64,000 bases of DNA from Tepidamorphus sp. (GTDB lineage: Bacteria; Pseudomonadota; Alphaproteobacteria; Rhizobiales; Tepidamorphaceae). Within the stretch, counting starts at the first letter, position 1; each line of letters opens with the position of its first letter. The stretch is taken from positions 21,156 to 85,155 of the forward strand of contig JANQKY010000097.1 in assembly GCA_028280885.1 (NCBI GenBank), given 5' to 3'. The translations under genes and the position numbers were made by a program. The notes beneath the pieces are model-generated. The model did no database searches. It saw nothing but the letters and a program-made list of their open reading frames with translations, and was not told the DNA's origin. Shown here piece by piece: positions 45,608 through 54,276 of this stretch.

Positions 45608-46825
45608 ATGACCAGCACGACGATCACCGAGGAGTTCGACGACCAGACCGCCCGGCGCAACGCCATCATCCTGGCGACGGCGCAGGCGTTCGGCGGCGCG
45701 TCGGCACCGATCGTCATCGCGCTCGGTGGCCTTGCCGGGTTCTACCTCTTGGGCGAGGACAAGTCGCTCGCCACCCTGCCGGTGACCGCCTTCGTCGTCG
45801 GCGTCGCTGTGACGACCATTCCCGCGGCCATGCTGATGCGGCGGATCGGTCGGCGGGCGGGTTTCCAGGTCGGCGCCATCAATCCGATCCTCGGCGGCCT
45901 GATCGCCGCCTACGGCATCATGTCCGGCCAGTTCTGGCTTCTGTGCCTCGGCGCGGCCTTCACCGGGGCCGGCAACGCCTTCGTCCAGCAATACCGCTTC
46001 GCCGCCGCCGATTCGGCCAGCGCCGCGTTCCGGCCCAAGGCGATCTCCTGGGTGCTGGCCGGCGGGGTCGTCACCGGCATCGTCGGGCCGCAGATCGTCA
46101 TCTTCACCAAGGATGCGCTCGATCCGATTCCCTTTGCCGGCGCCTTCCTGGCCCAGGTGGTGCTGGGGGCGATCCTGATCGGCATTCTCGCCTTCATCCG
46201 CATCCCCAACGTCGCCGCCGCGCCGGCGAGTGGCGGCGGCCGGCCGCTGTCGCAGATCATGGCGCAGCCGAAATTCATCGTCTCCGTCGTCTGCGCGATC
46301 GGCAGCTACGGCCTGATGAGCTTCGTCATGACCGCGACGCCGCTTGCCATGGTCGCCTGCGACCACAGCGCGACGGACGCCACCCTCGGCATCCAGTGGC
46401 ATGTGATCGCGATGTTCGCGCCGAGCTTCTTCACCGGCTCGCTGATTGCCCGTTTCGGCCATGCCAAGGTCATCTCGGTCGGCCTGGCGCTTTTGGCCGG
46501 CTGCAGCGTGGTTGCGCTGATGGGGATCACGCTCGCCCATTTCTGGTTCGCGCTGATCCTTCTGGGCGTTGGCTGGAACTTCGGCTTCATCGGCGCGACC
46601 GCGATGCTGACGGAGACCTACACGGCCGAGGAGCGCTCCCGCGTCCAGGGCGTCAACGACTTCCTCGTCTTCGGCTTCCAGGCGGTCGCCTCGCTGCTCT
46701 CCGGCGCGATCCTCAACATCTTCGGCTGGTCGGCGGTCAACATGGTCACCTTCCCGATCGTCGCGATCTGCTTCGGCATGCTGATCTGGCATTGGCTTGC
46801 GTCAAAACGGGCCAGCGCGGCCTGA
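45608..46825 (+). CDS. MFS transporter
   Basis: A 405-residue major facilitator with about 12 transmembrane helices. An MFS loop pattern near MRRIGRRAGFQVG follows helix 2 (about 70-85). The substrate is unknown. It stands between thiL and hppA on the same strand, with a 66-nt gap to thiL, so it could share transcripts with that run. It resembles unassigned MFS proteins common in alphaproteobacteria. Confidence 0.88.
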   Translation: MTSTTITEEFDDQTARRNAIILATAQAFGGASAPIVIALGGLAGFYLLGEDKSLATLPVTAFVVGVAVTTIPAAMLMRRIGRRAGFQVGAINPILGGLIAAYGIMSGQFWLLCLGAAFTGAGNAFVQQYRFAAADSASAAFRPKAISWVLAGGVVTGIVGPQIVIFTKDALDPIPFAGAFLAQVVLGAILIGILAFIRIPNVAAAPASGGGRPLSQIMAQPKFIVSVVCAIGSYGLMSFVMTATPLAMVACDHSATDATLGIQWHVIAMFAPSFFTGSLIARFGHAKVISVGLALLAGCSVVALMGITLAHFWFALILLGVGWNFGFIGATAMLTETYTAEERSRVQGVNDFLVFGFQAVASLLSGAILNIFGWSAVNMVTFPIVAICFGMLIWHWLASKRASAA

Positions 46826-47010
46826 TCGCGGCCAATCGGCCGGGGCCTGCCCTCTGATCCCTTTGGCTCTGTTGCGTCCGGGCCACTTTTCTGGCAAACG
46901 TCCCGCCGACCCTCGGTCCGCCGCGCTGGCAGGCGTGGCTCTCTATGGGAGTAGGGGCGAGAGCCTCCCTGCGACCGTACTCAGACAATGAACAAACAGG
47001 ATTGACCCCC

Positions 47011-49131
47011 ATGTCCATGGCTATTTGGGTAATTATTGCCTGCGGGGCGCTTTCGATTGTGTATGGCATATGGGCCATTCAGTCGGTCATGGCGTCTGAT
47101 GCCGGCAACCAGCGTATGCAGGAAATCGCCGGCGCGATCCAGGAAGGCGCGCAGGCCTATCTGAGCCGCCAGTACACGACGATCGGCATCGTCGGCGTCG
47201 TCATTTTCGTTATCGTTGCGCTCCTTCTCGGCATTTCGGTTGCCATCGGCTTCGCCATCGGCGCGATCCTGTCGGCCGCCGCCGGCTTCATCGGCATGCT
47301 GGTCTCGGTGCGTGCCAATGTGCGCACCACCCAGGCCGCAAGCCAGAGCCTGGCCGCCGGCCTTGCCATCGCCTTCCGCTCCGGCGCCGTCACCGGCCTG
47401 CTGGTCGCCGGCCTCGCGCTGCTGGGCGTCGCGGTCTACTACATGGTGCTGACCCAGATCGTCGGCCTCGACATCGAGGACCGCACGGTCGTCAACGCGC
47501 TGGTCGCGCTCGGCTTCGGCGCCTCGCTCATCTCCATCTTCGCCCGTCTCGGCGGCGGCATCTTCACCAAGGGCGCCGACGTCGGCGGCGACCTGGTGGG
47601 CAAGGTCGAGGCCGGTATCCCGGAAGACGATCCGCGCAACCCGGCGACGATCGCCGACAATGTCGGCGACAATGTCGGCGACTGCGCCGGCATGGCCGCC
47701 GACCTGTTCGAGACCTATGCGGTGACGGTGGTGGCGACCATGGTGCTCGCCTCGATCTTCTTCGCCGGCACCGAGCTGCTCGGCGCCGTCATGATCTATC
47801 CGCTGGCGATCGGCGCCGCTTGCGTGGTCACCTCGATCATCGGCACCTTCTTCGTCCAGCTCGGCTCCAACCAGTCGATCATGGGCGCGCTCTACAAGGG
47901 CTTCATCGCAACCGGCGTGCTGTCGGCGATCGTGCTCTATCCGATCACCGCCTACCTGATCGGCATGGGCACGGAGCTGACCGTCGGCGGCTCACTGACC
48001 TTCACCGGCATGGACCTGTTCCTGTGCGGTCTGGCCGGCCTCGTCGTCACCGCCCTGATCATCTTCATCACCGAGTACTACACCGGCATCGGCTACCGTC
48101 CGGTCAAGTCGATCGCCCAGTCCTCGGTGACCGGCCACGGCACCAACGTCATCCAGGGCCTCGCCGTCTCCATGGAGGCGACCGCGCTGCCCGCGATCGT
48201 CATCATCGCCGGCATCATCGTGACCTATTCGCTGGCCGGCCTGTTCGGCATCGCGATCGCGGTCACCACCATGCTGGCGCTGGCCGGCGTGGTCGTCGCG
48301 CTCGATGCCTTCGGTCCCGTCACGGATAACGCCGGCGGCATTGCCGAGATGGCCGACCTGCCCGAGGATGTCCGCAAGACCACCGACGCGCTCGACGCGG
48401 TCGGCAACACCACCAAGGCGGTCACCAAGGGTTACGCCATCGGTTCGGCGGGCCTCGGCGCGCTGGTGCTGTTTGCGGCCTATACGGAGGACCTGAACTA
48501 CTTCATCTCCAATCCGGAAGAGTTCCCGTATTTCGCCGGCATCACGCTCGACTTCTCGCTGTCCAACCCCTACGTCGTCGTCGGCCTGTTCTTCGGCGGC
48601 CTGCTGCCGTATCTGTTCGGCTCGATGGGCATGATGGCGGTCGGCCGCGCCGGCGGCGCCATCGTCGAGGAGGTGCGTCGCCAGTTCCGCGAGAAGCCGG
48701 GCATCATGGAGGGCAAGGACCGGCCCGACTATGGCGCCGCGGTCGATCTTCTGACCAAGGCGGCCATCAAGGAGATGGTCATCCCGTCGCTGCTGCCGGT
48801 GCTCTCGCCGATCGTGCTCTACTTCGTCGTTTTGTGGATCGCCGGCAAGCCGGAGGCCTTCTCGGCGGTTGGCGCGATGCTGCTCGGCGTGATCGTCACC
48901 GGCCTGTTCGTCGCCATCTCGATGACGGCGGGCGGCGGCGCCTGGGACAACGCCAAGAAATACATCGAGGACGGCCATCATGGCGGCAAGGGCTCGGAAG
49001 CCCACAAGGCCGCGGTGACGGGCGACACGGTCGGCGACCCCTACAAGGATACCGCCGGTCCGGCCGTCAACCCGATGATCAAGATCACCAACATCGTCGC
49101 GCTGTTGCTGCTGGCCGTGCTGGCGCACTGA
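47011..49131 (+). CDS. hppA: K+-insensitive pyrophosphate-energised proton pump
   Basis: A 706-residue membrane H+-pyrophosphatase with about 16 helices. It couples PPi hydrolysis to proton export or acidification of acidocalcisomes. Catalytic Asp-rich segments GADVGGDLVGKVEAGIPEDD and ADNVGDNVGDCAGMAADLFE are intact, as is the C-terminal GDTVGDPYKDTAGPAVNP. The potassium-site segment reads GNTTKAVTKGYAIGS, with Lys and Thr where K+-dependent enzymes have Ala and Gly, so it should be K+-insensitive. AGGA lies 9 nt before the ATG at 47011. A strong terminator follows. Confidence 0.96.
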   Translation: MSMAIWVIIACGALSIVYGIWAIQSVMASDAGNQRMQEIAGAIQEGAQAYLSRQYTTIGIVGVVIFVIVALLLGISVAIGFAIGAILSAAAGFIGMLVSVRANVRTTQAASQSLAAGLAIAFRSGAVTGLLVAGLALLGVAVYYMVLTQIVGLDIEDRTVVNALVALGFGASLISIFARLGGGIFTKGADVGGDLVGKVEAGIPEDDPRNPATIADNVGDNVGDCAGMAADLFETYAVTVVATMVLASIFFAGTELLGAVMIYPLAIGAACVVTSIIGTFFVQLGSNQSIMGALYKGFIATGVLSAIVLYPITAYLIGMGTELTVGGSLTFTGMDLFLCGLAGLVVTALIIFITEYYTGIGYRPVKSIAQSSVTGHGTNVIQGLAVSMEATALPAIVIIAGIIVTYSLAGLFGIAIAVTTMLALAGVVVALDAFGPVTDNAGGIAEMADLPEDVRKTTDALDAVGNTTKAVTKGYAIGSAGLGALVLFAAYTEDLNYFISNPEEFPYFAGITLDFSLSNPYVVVGLFFGGLLPYLFGSMGMMAVGRAGGAIVEEVRRQFREKPGIMEGKDRPDYGAAVDLLTKAAIKEMVIPSLLPVLSPIVLYFVVLWIAGKPEAFSAVGAMLLGVIVTGLFVAISMTAGGGAWDNAKKYIEDGHHGGKGSEAHKAAVTGDTVGDPYKDTAGPAVNPMIKITNIVALLLLAVLAH

Positions 49132-49154
49132 TCGTCGCGATAGAGTGGAAACGC

Positions 49155-49193
49155 AACGCGCGGGGCTTCGGCTCCGCGCGTTTTTTGTTTTTT
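49155..49193 (+). terminator. rho-independent terminator after hppA
   Basis: The stem ACGCGCGGGGC / GCTCCGCGCGT with a TTCG tetraloop is followed by TTTTTTGTTTTTT. It is among the clearest intrinsic terminators in the window. Confidence 0.93.
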
Positions 49194-49590
49194 GGGCGGG
49201 GCCGATCGGAGCTCTGCGTGCGAGCGATGGGGCAGGGGGACGTCCCCGGGGAATGGGCGCGAAGGCGAACGGGTCTTCTTGAGCGTGGTGGATGGTCGCA
49301 GCCGCTGACGGGCCCTCACCCCGGCCCTTCGGGCCGACCCTCTCCCGCTAAGGGGGGAGAGGGCGCGAGTGCATTTGATGGGTACGGTGATAGTCGCGAC
49401 CGTCCGGAAACCGAAATCGCGGTTGCAGCGAGCGATAGCGCTGTCGTTTTGCCCGGCCCATCCAGCGCGCTCTTTCCCTCTCCCCCTTAGCGGGAGAGGG
49501 CGGCCCGCAGGGCCGGGTGAGGGGGCGTCAACACCATCGCCAAAGATGCGGTATCCGCGCCGTGGCGCCCGCCGGGCGAAGCCGATGACC
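49194..49590. repeat. gene-free stretch with a 210-bp inverted-repeat element
   Basis: Left arm at about 49313-49372 (CCCTCACCCCGGCCCTTCGG, then CCCTCTCCCGCTAAGGGGGG) is complementary to the right arm at 49470-49523 (CTCCCCCTTAGCGGGAGAGG, then GGGCCGGGTGAGGG). Each arm also holds small internal dyads. The centre (about 100 bp) has no reading frame of note. It is unlike the type I/II palindromes and resembles small non-coding elements scattered in many proteobacterial genomes. Confidence 0.8.
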
Positions 49591-50088
49591 CTAGACGTTC
49601 TCGCCGACGGCGGAGGAGAAGATCTGCCGCAACAGCGTGATTTCGTTGCCCGTGGTCGGCGTCGTGCGCGAGATGTAGTCGAACACGCGACCATCCTGCA
49701 GGCCGTAATTGGCGAAGCGGTCGACGCGGCGGTCATCGTCGAAATAGACCGCCAGGATGCGCTGGTCGGTCACCTTCGGCTCGAGAAACGCCACCGTCTC
49801 CGTGGTCTGCGAGATGTAGTAATAGACCTCGTTGCCGAAGGTCGCCGTCGTCGACGGGGTGCCGAGAACGAAATCGACCTGCTCGACGCTGGAGCCGACG
49901 GGGACCTGGTCGAGTTGATCCTGGGTGATGATGTGGCCGTGCCGGCGCGTCTGGGTGAACGTCTCGGTGCCGCAGGCCGACAGCCCGCCGGCAAGCACCG
50001 TGCCGAGCGTGCCGCCGAGCAGCAAGCGACGTGTCAGCTTCGGCGACGGGTGGGACGATCGGGCCGGTCCGGCGGTGTCTCTAGTCAT
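49591..50088 (-). CDS. bamE: outer membrane protein assembly factor BamE (SmpA/OmlA family)
   Basis: A 165-residue lipoprotein. Residues 15-38 form a Tat-like or Sec signal (TRRLLLGGTLGTVLAG) with lipobox LSAC. The SmpA/OmlA domain follows: GHIITQDQLDQVPVGSSVEQVDFVLGTPS and YYYISQ. It supports the BAM complex that inserts beta-barrel proteins. The divergent neighbour is the bc1 assembly chaperone gene, an arrangement also found in other Hyphomicrobiales. The ATG at 50088 was chosen; a longer in-frame start reads into the shared promoter region. Confidence 0.87.
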   Translation of the reverse strand: MTRDTAGPARSSHPSPKLTRRLLLGGTLGTVLAGGLSACGTETFTQTRRHGHIITQDQLDQVPVGSSVEQVDFVLGTPSTTATFGNEVYYYISQTTETVAFLEPKVTDQRILAVYFDDDRRVDRFANYGLQDGRVFDYISRTTPTTGNEITLLRQIFSSAVGENV

Positions 50089-50253
50089 CGATTCTGGTTT
50101 CGACCTTGATTTCGACTGAAGTCCTGTCCGCCCTTCAAGGCGCCAATCCGGAGTTCGGGCTGGCCTTCCGGGCCGCGAGGCGGTAAGTGCGGATCGACGG
50201 GCAAATGACCTATATATCCCATACGACAAATGCAACCGTGCGAGGGTTGCGGG

Positions 50254-50294
50254 CCCCGATTGTACCGACACCTGCCCCCGATTGTACTGACACC
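50254..50294. promoter_or_regulatory. 19-bp direct repeat, 22-bp period, upstream of the bc1 chaperone gene
   Basis: CCCCGATTGTACCGACACC at 50254-50272 is repeated as CCCCGATTGTACTGACACC at 50276-50294, one mismatch. The 22-bp spacing is two helical turns, so two protein dimers could bind the same face. It lies in the region shared by bamE and the chaperone gene. Confidence 0.5.
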
Positions 50295-50324
50295 AGCCAT
50301 CGGGTCCGCGACAGGATGCTTACC

Positions 50325-50924
50325 ATGCTGCAACGACTGATTCGACAGTTTCGATCCGACAGCCGCGCCGACAGGCTCTACGGACAAATCGTGGCGCAGG
50401 CTAGGCAGCCTGTGTTTTATGCCCGATACGGGGTCGCCGATACGGCGGAAGGCCGCTTCGACATGATCGTTCTCCATGTCGTGCTGGTGATGCGGCGCCT
50501 GCGCGAGACCGGTGCCGACGGCCGGGCGCTGGCACAGGCGCTGTTCGACACGTTCTTCGCCGACATGGACCGGAACCTGCGCGAGATGGGCACAAGCGAC
50601 CTGTCCGTGCCGAAGAAGGTGCGCGCGATGGTCGAAGCCTTCTACGGCCGCGCCGCAGTCTACGACACCGCGATCGAGGCGGCGAGCCTGGAGGGCATGG
50701 GCGCCGCGCTCGACCGCAACCTGTTCGCCGGGAAGGTGGCCCAACCCGATAGTGCAGTCCCCGATGGCGCAACCGAGGCGATGGCGCGCTACGTGCTGGC
50801 TTGCGGCGAGCGGCTGGCCCGCCTGTCCTATGACGACATCCGTTCAGGCCGGCTGGACTGGGCCGAAATCGAGCAGACTGCCGCGCCGGAGCCGGCGGCC
50901 GGTGCGTCGGGGCAGCCGTCATGA
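50325..50924 (+). CDS. ubiquinol-cytochrome c chaperone family protein (CBP3-like)
   Basis: A 199-residue all-helical protein with the conserved segments LYGQIVAQARQPVFYARYGVADTAEGRFDMI and LFDTFFADMDRNLREMGTSDLSVPKKVRAM. Mitochondrial Cbp3 helps cytochrome b assembly of the bc1 complex, and bacterial homologues are presumed similar. The ATG at 50325 has AGGA 9 nt upstream; an ATG at 50316 is possible. The stop overlaps the next start by 4 nt. Confidence 0.85.
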   Translation: MLQRLIRQFRSDSRADRLYGQIVAQARQPVFYARYGVADTAEGRFDMIVLHVVLVMRRLRETGADGRALAQALFDTFFADMDRNLREMGTSDLSVPKKVRAMVEAFYGRAAVYDTAIEAASLEGMGAALDRNLFAGKVAQPDSAVPDGATEAMARYVLACGERLARLSYDDIRSGRLDWAEIEQTAAPEPAAGASGQPS

Positions 50925-51526
50925 CGGAGGTTGCGTCCAACCCGGCGCTGAGCCGGGTCATCCGCCGCGACGATGTTCCCGAAGACGGCCTCGAAATCGT
51001 AATCGACGCGTCCCCTGAAGCCTGCGCGGCGCTTGCCGAAACCTGCGGGATCCCGTCGATCGACAGCGTGAGCGCCATACTGACGGTGACGCGCTGGCGC
51101 AAGGACGGACTTGCCGTTCGCGGCACGGTGCGCGCCGACGTCATCCAGACCTGCGTGGTGTCGCTCGATCCGGTCGCCGGGCGGGTCGAGGAGGACATCG
51201 CGTGCTTTTTCCTGCCCGGATACGGGGGCAGCGGCGCTTCGGGCGATCCGTCCGCCCCGCCGTCGCAGGACCTGGAGGCGGCGGGAGAGGATGCCGATAT
51301 CGACGACCTGGTCGACGGCCGCCTCGATCTCGGCGCGCTCGTTGCCGAGCATGTCGCGCTCGGGCTCGACCCCTATCCGCGCAAGGCGGGATCCGTCTTC
51401 AAGCCGACCGGGGATGCCGCAGACGCAGGCGGTGAGGGCAGGGGCGAGGATACTGGCCGATCCAGTCCTTTCGCCGCCCTGTCTGCCCTGAAGTCAGGTC
51501 CGGACTCCGGCCGATCCGATCCCTAA
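50921..51526 (+). CDS. yceD: YceD / DUF177 family protein
   Basis: A 201-residue protein with the DUF177 core (AILTVTRWRKDGLAVRGTVRADVIQTCVVSLDPV), including one of the two usual cysteines, and an acidic linker (DADIDDLVDGRLDLG) before the conserved EHVALGLDPYPRK. In bacteria and plants DUF177 proteins are linked to 23S rRNA and L32 assembly. It lies 150 nt before plsX; rpmF, which often lies between them in other phyla, is absent. Confidence 0.85.
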   Translation: MTEVASNPALSRVIRRDDVPEDGLEIVIDASPEACAALAETCGIPSIDSVSAILTVTRWRKDGLAVRGTVRADVIQTCVVSLDPVAGRVEEDIACFFLPGYGGSGASGDPSAPPSQDLEAAGEDADIDDLVDGRLDLGALVAEHVALGLDPYPRKAGSVFKPTGDAADAGGEGRGEDTGRSSPFAALSALKSGPDSGRSDP

Positions 51527-51676
51527 GGCCGCGGTCGCGCCTGTGCACAGGCGGGGCGGGGAAACAAGAAAGCAGTTGTGTCGGGCGGGCAATTCGCTAT
51601 TGTCCGGAGACATTTGGCGTCGGGAAAGGCCGGTTCATCGGCACCCGGCGCATGGGTCGTCGCCGCATCCGGTTCG

Positions 51677-52741
51677 ATGGGTTCTCCGATACGCATATCA
51701 ATAGACGGGATGGGCGGGGACTTTGGTCCAACGGTCGTCGTGCCCGGCTGCGCGATCGCCCGCGAGCGCTATCCCGACAGCCGTTTCCTGTTTTTCGGCG
51801 ATGAACAGCTGATCCGGCCGGTCCTCGACAAGCATCCGGACCTGGCCGCCGTCTCCGAGATCGAGCACACCGACGTCGCCGTTCGCATGGACGACAAGCC
51901 GAGCCAGGCGCTGCGCCATGGCCGGCGCGTGTCGAGCATGTGGCTGGCGCTGGAGGCGGTGAAGGCCGGCCGGGCCGATCTCATGGTCTCGGCGGGCAAT
52001 ACCGGCGCGCTGATGGCGATGTCGAAACTGTGCCTGCGCATGGTGCCCGGCGCCGAACGGCCGGCGCTGGCGGCGATCTGGCCGAATATCCGCGGCGAGG
52101 GCATCGTGCTCGATGTCGGCGCGACGATCGGCGCGGATGCCGAGCAACTCGTCACTTTCGCGGTGATGGGCGAGGCGATGGCGCGCGCCCTGTTCGGCAT
52201 CGAGAAGCCCACCGTCGGCCTGCTCAATATCGGCGTGGAGGAGGTCAAAGGCCTCGAATACATCCGCGCCGCCGGCCAGATCCTGCGCGAGACGTCGCTG
52301 CCGATCAATTATTACGGCTTCGTCGAGGGCGACGATATCGGCAAGGGCACCGTCGACGTGGTCGTCTGCGAGGGCTTCACCGGCAATATCGCGCTCAAGT
52401 CGACGGAAGGCACGGCGAAGCAGCTCGCCCATTTCCTGCGCGCCGGCATGCGCCGCGGACTGCTCAGCCGGATCGGCTTCCTGTTCGCCAAGGGAGCCTT
52501 CGACACGCTGCGCGAAAAGATGGATCCGCGCAAATCGAACGGCGGGGTTTTCCTCGGCCTGAACGGGATGGTCATCAAGAGCCACGGCGGCACCGATCCG
52601 GAAGGCTATGCGGCCGCGGTCTCGCTCGGCTACCACCTGTCCAGGAACGACCTGATGAATAAGATCGGTGCGGGTCTTGAAACCTTCTCGAAAGACCGTG
52701 TAAGCACCGAGGCCAGTCCAGCCGAGGTAGTCAATTCGTGA
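51677..52741 (+). CDS. plsX: phosphate acyltransferase PlsX
   Basis: A 354-residue peripheral membrane enzyme that makes acyl-phosphate from acyl-ACP for phospholipid synthesis. The N-terminal SIDGMGGDFGP and the GNTGALMAMSK and GFTGNIALKSTEG segments are typical. The ATG at 51677 fits the family; an upstream in-frame GTG at 51578 adds 33 unrelated residues. The stop overlaps the fabH GTG (GTGA). Confidence 0.95.
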   Translation: MGSPIRISIDGMGGDFGPTVVVPGCAIARERYPDSRFLFFGDEQLIRPVLDKHPDLAAVSEIEHTDVAVRMDDKPSQALRHGRRVSSMWLALEAVKAGRADLMVSAGNTGALMAMSKLCLRMVPGAERPALAAIWPNIRGEGIVLDVGATIGADAEQLVTFAVMGEAMARALFGIEKPTVGLLNIGVEEVKGLEYIRAAGQILRETSLPINYYGFVEGDDIGKGTVDVVVCEGFTGNIALKSTEGTAKQLAHFLRAGMRRGLLSRIGFLFAKGAFDTLREKMDPRKSNGGVFLGLNGMVIKSHGGTDPEGYAAAVSLGYHLSRNDLMNKIGAGLETFSKDRVSTEASPAEVVNS

Positions 52742-53715
52742 CAGTTAGGCGTAGCGTGGTTCGCGGCACGGGATCGTATCTGCCGTCCCGCGTGCTGACT
52801 AATGATGAACTTTCGACCCTGGTCGACACGTCCAACGAGTGGATCGTCCAGCGCAGCGGCATCCGCGAGCGGCACATCGCGGCCGAAGGCGAGTATACCT
52901 CGGATCTCGCCACCAATGCCGCGCGCGCCGCACTCGACAATGCCGGCATCGACGCCGCCGAGATCGACATGGTGCTGCTGGCGACCGCCACGCCCGACCA
53001 TACGTTCCCGGCGACCGCGGTCATGGTTCAGGAGCAGCTCGGCATAGCGCATGGCTGCGCCTATGATCTCCAGGCGGTCTGTTCGGGCTTCGTCTTTGCC
53101 CTGTCGAATGCCGATGCGATGCTGCGGGCCGGCCATGCGCGCAAGGCGCTGGTGATCGGCGCGGAAACCTTCTCCCGCATCCTCGACTGGCAAGACCGCA
53201 CGACCTGCGTGCTGTTCGGCGACGGCGCCGGTGCCGTCGTGCTGGAAGCGGTCGACGGGGAGGGCGCGGCCGATGATCGCGGCGTGCTGTCGTCACGGCT
53301 TCGCTCCGACGGTCGCCATCTCGACAAGCTCTATGTCGATGGTGGCCCCTCGACCACCGGAACGGCCGGTCACCTGCGCATGCAGGGCCGCGAGGTGTTT
53401 CGCCATGCCGTCGGGATGGTCTCCGACGTCATCGACGGCGCGCTGACGGATGCCGGCGTCGAGGCGGACGCGATCGACTGGTTCGTGCCGCACCAGGCAA
53501 ACAAGCGCATCATCGATGCGACCGCCCGGAAATTCGGCTGGCCGATCGAGAAAGTCGTCGTCACGGTCGACAAGCACGGTAACACGTCGGCGGCCTCCAT
53601 TCCGCTGGCGCTCGACATCGCCAACCGTGACGGCCGCTTGCAGCCGGGCAACCTGGTGATGATCGAGGCGATGGGCGGCGGGTTCACCTGGGGCGCGGCA
53701 CTGTTGCGGTGGTGA
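52738..53715 (+). CDS. fabH: beta-ketoacyl-ACP synthase III
   Basis: A 325-residue thiolase-fold enzyme that starts fatty-acid synthesis from acetyl-CoA and malonyl-ACP. The catalytic triad is complete: C115 in AVCSGF, H252 in PHQANKR and N282 in HGNTSAAS. GTG start coupled to plsX. Confidence 0.97.
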   Translation: MTVRRSVVRGTGSYLPSRVLTNDELSTLVDTSNEWIVQRSGIRERHIAAEGEYTSDLATNAARAALDNAGIDAAEIDMVLLATATPDHTFPATAVMVQEQLGIAHGCAYDLQAVCSGFVFALSNADAMLRAGHARKALVIGAETFSRILDWQDRTTCVLFGDGAGAVVLEAVDGEGAADDRGVLSSRLRSDGRHLDKLYVDGGPSTTGTAGHLRMQGREVFRHAVGMVSDVIDGALTDAGVEADAIDWFVPHQANKRIIDATARKFGWPIEKVVVTVDKHGNTSAASIPLALDIANRDGRLQPGNLVMIEAMGGGFTWGAALLRW

Positions 53716-53767
53716 TACGCCCGGCGGTTCAATTCCGGGTGCACCTTAAGGTTTTGCTTCCGCTTGG

Positions 53768-53796
53768 TTGACCCAAGCCGGCGGAGTGAATAGCCT
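53768..53796 (+). promoter_or_regulatory. candidate sigma-70 promoter for ihfA
   Basis: TTGACC (-35) and TAGCCT (-10) are separated by 17 nt. The site lies about 55 nt before the ihfA ATG in the 134-nt gap after fabH. Confidence 0.5.
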
Positions 53797-53849
53797 ATCA
53801 CAAACAGTCGGGTAGGCGGCATTGTGCTGGTTCTGTGGAGCGGGGATTC

Positions 53850-54146
53850 ATGTCCGAAAGCACGGTCACGAGAGCGGATCTCTGCGAAGCGGTTTATCAG
53901 AAGGTCGGGCTGTCGCGCACAGAATCCGCCGACCTCGTGGAAATGGTCCTGTCCGAAATCGCCGAGTGCCTGGAAAAGGGCGAGACCGTCAAGCTTTCCT
54001 CGTTCGGCTCCTTCGTCGTTCGCAGCAAGGGCGAGCGGATCGGCCGCAACCCGAAGACGGGCGAGGAAGTGCCGATCGCGCCGCGCCGCGTGCTGGTGTT
54101 CAAGCCGAGCGCGGTGCTGAAGGATCGGATCAACGGCGCCGAATAG
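53850..54146 (+). CDS. ihfA: integration host factor subunit alpha
   Basis: A 98-residue HU/IHF-family DNA-bending protein. It keeps the family arm GERIGRNPKTGEEVPIAPRRVLVFKPS with the Pro that intercalates into DNA, and RADLCEAVYQKVGLSR at the N-terminus. The ATG at 53850 has GGAG 9 nt before it. The order fabH-ihfA-merR is common in alphaproteobacteria. Confidence 0.95.
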   Translation: MSESTVTRADLCEAVYQKVGLSRTESADLVEMVLSEIAECLEKGETVKLSSFGSFVVRSKGERIGRNPKTGEEVPIAPRRVLVFKPSAVLKDRINGAE

Positions 54147-54276
54147 CGCCGGCCCGGTTTTCGGGTGAGGGGCCGCACAGGCAGCATCGCCGGCGACAGT
54201 TCCGGTATGCTGCATCGGCGAATCGGCTGCGATCTGCTGTAGTCGGACGCTTGACGACATTCCGCGGACCGGGACG

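Noticed and set aside
45281..46792. A 500-codon open frame antisense to the MFS transporter gene
   Set aside because: The translation is a low-complexity Asp/Arg/Gly/His-rich sequence typical of antisense frames of membrane proteins in GC-rich DNA.
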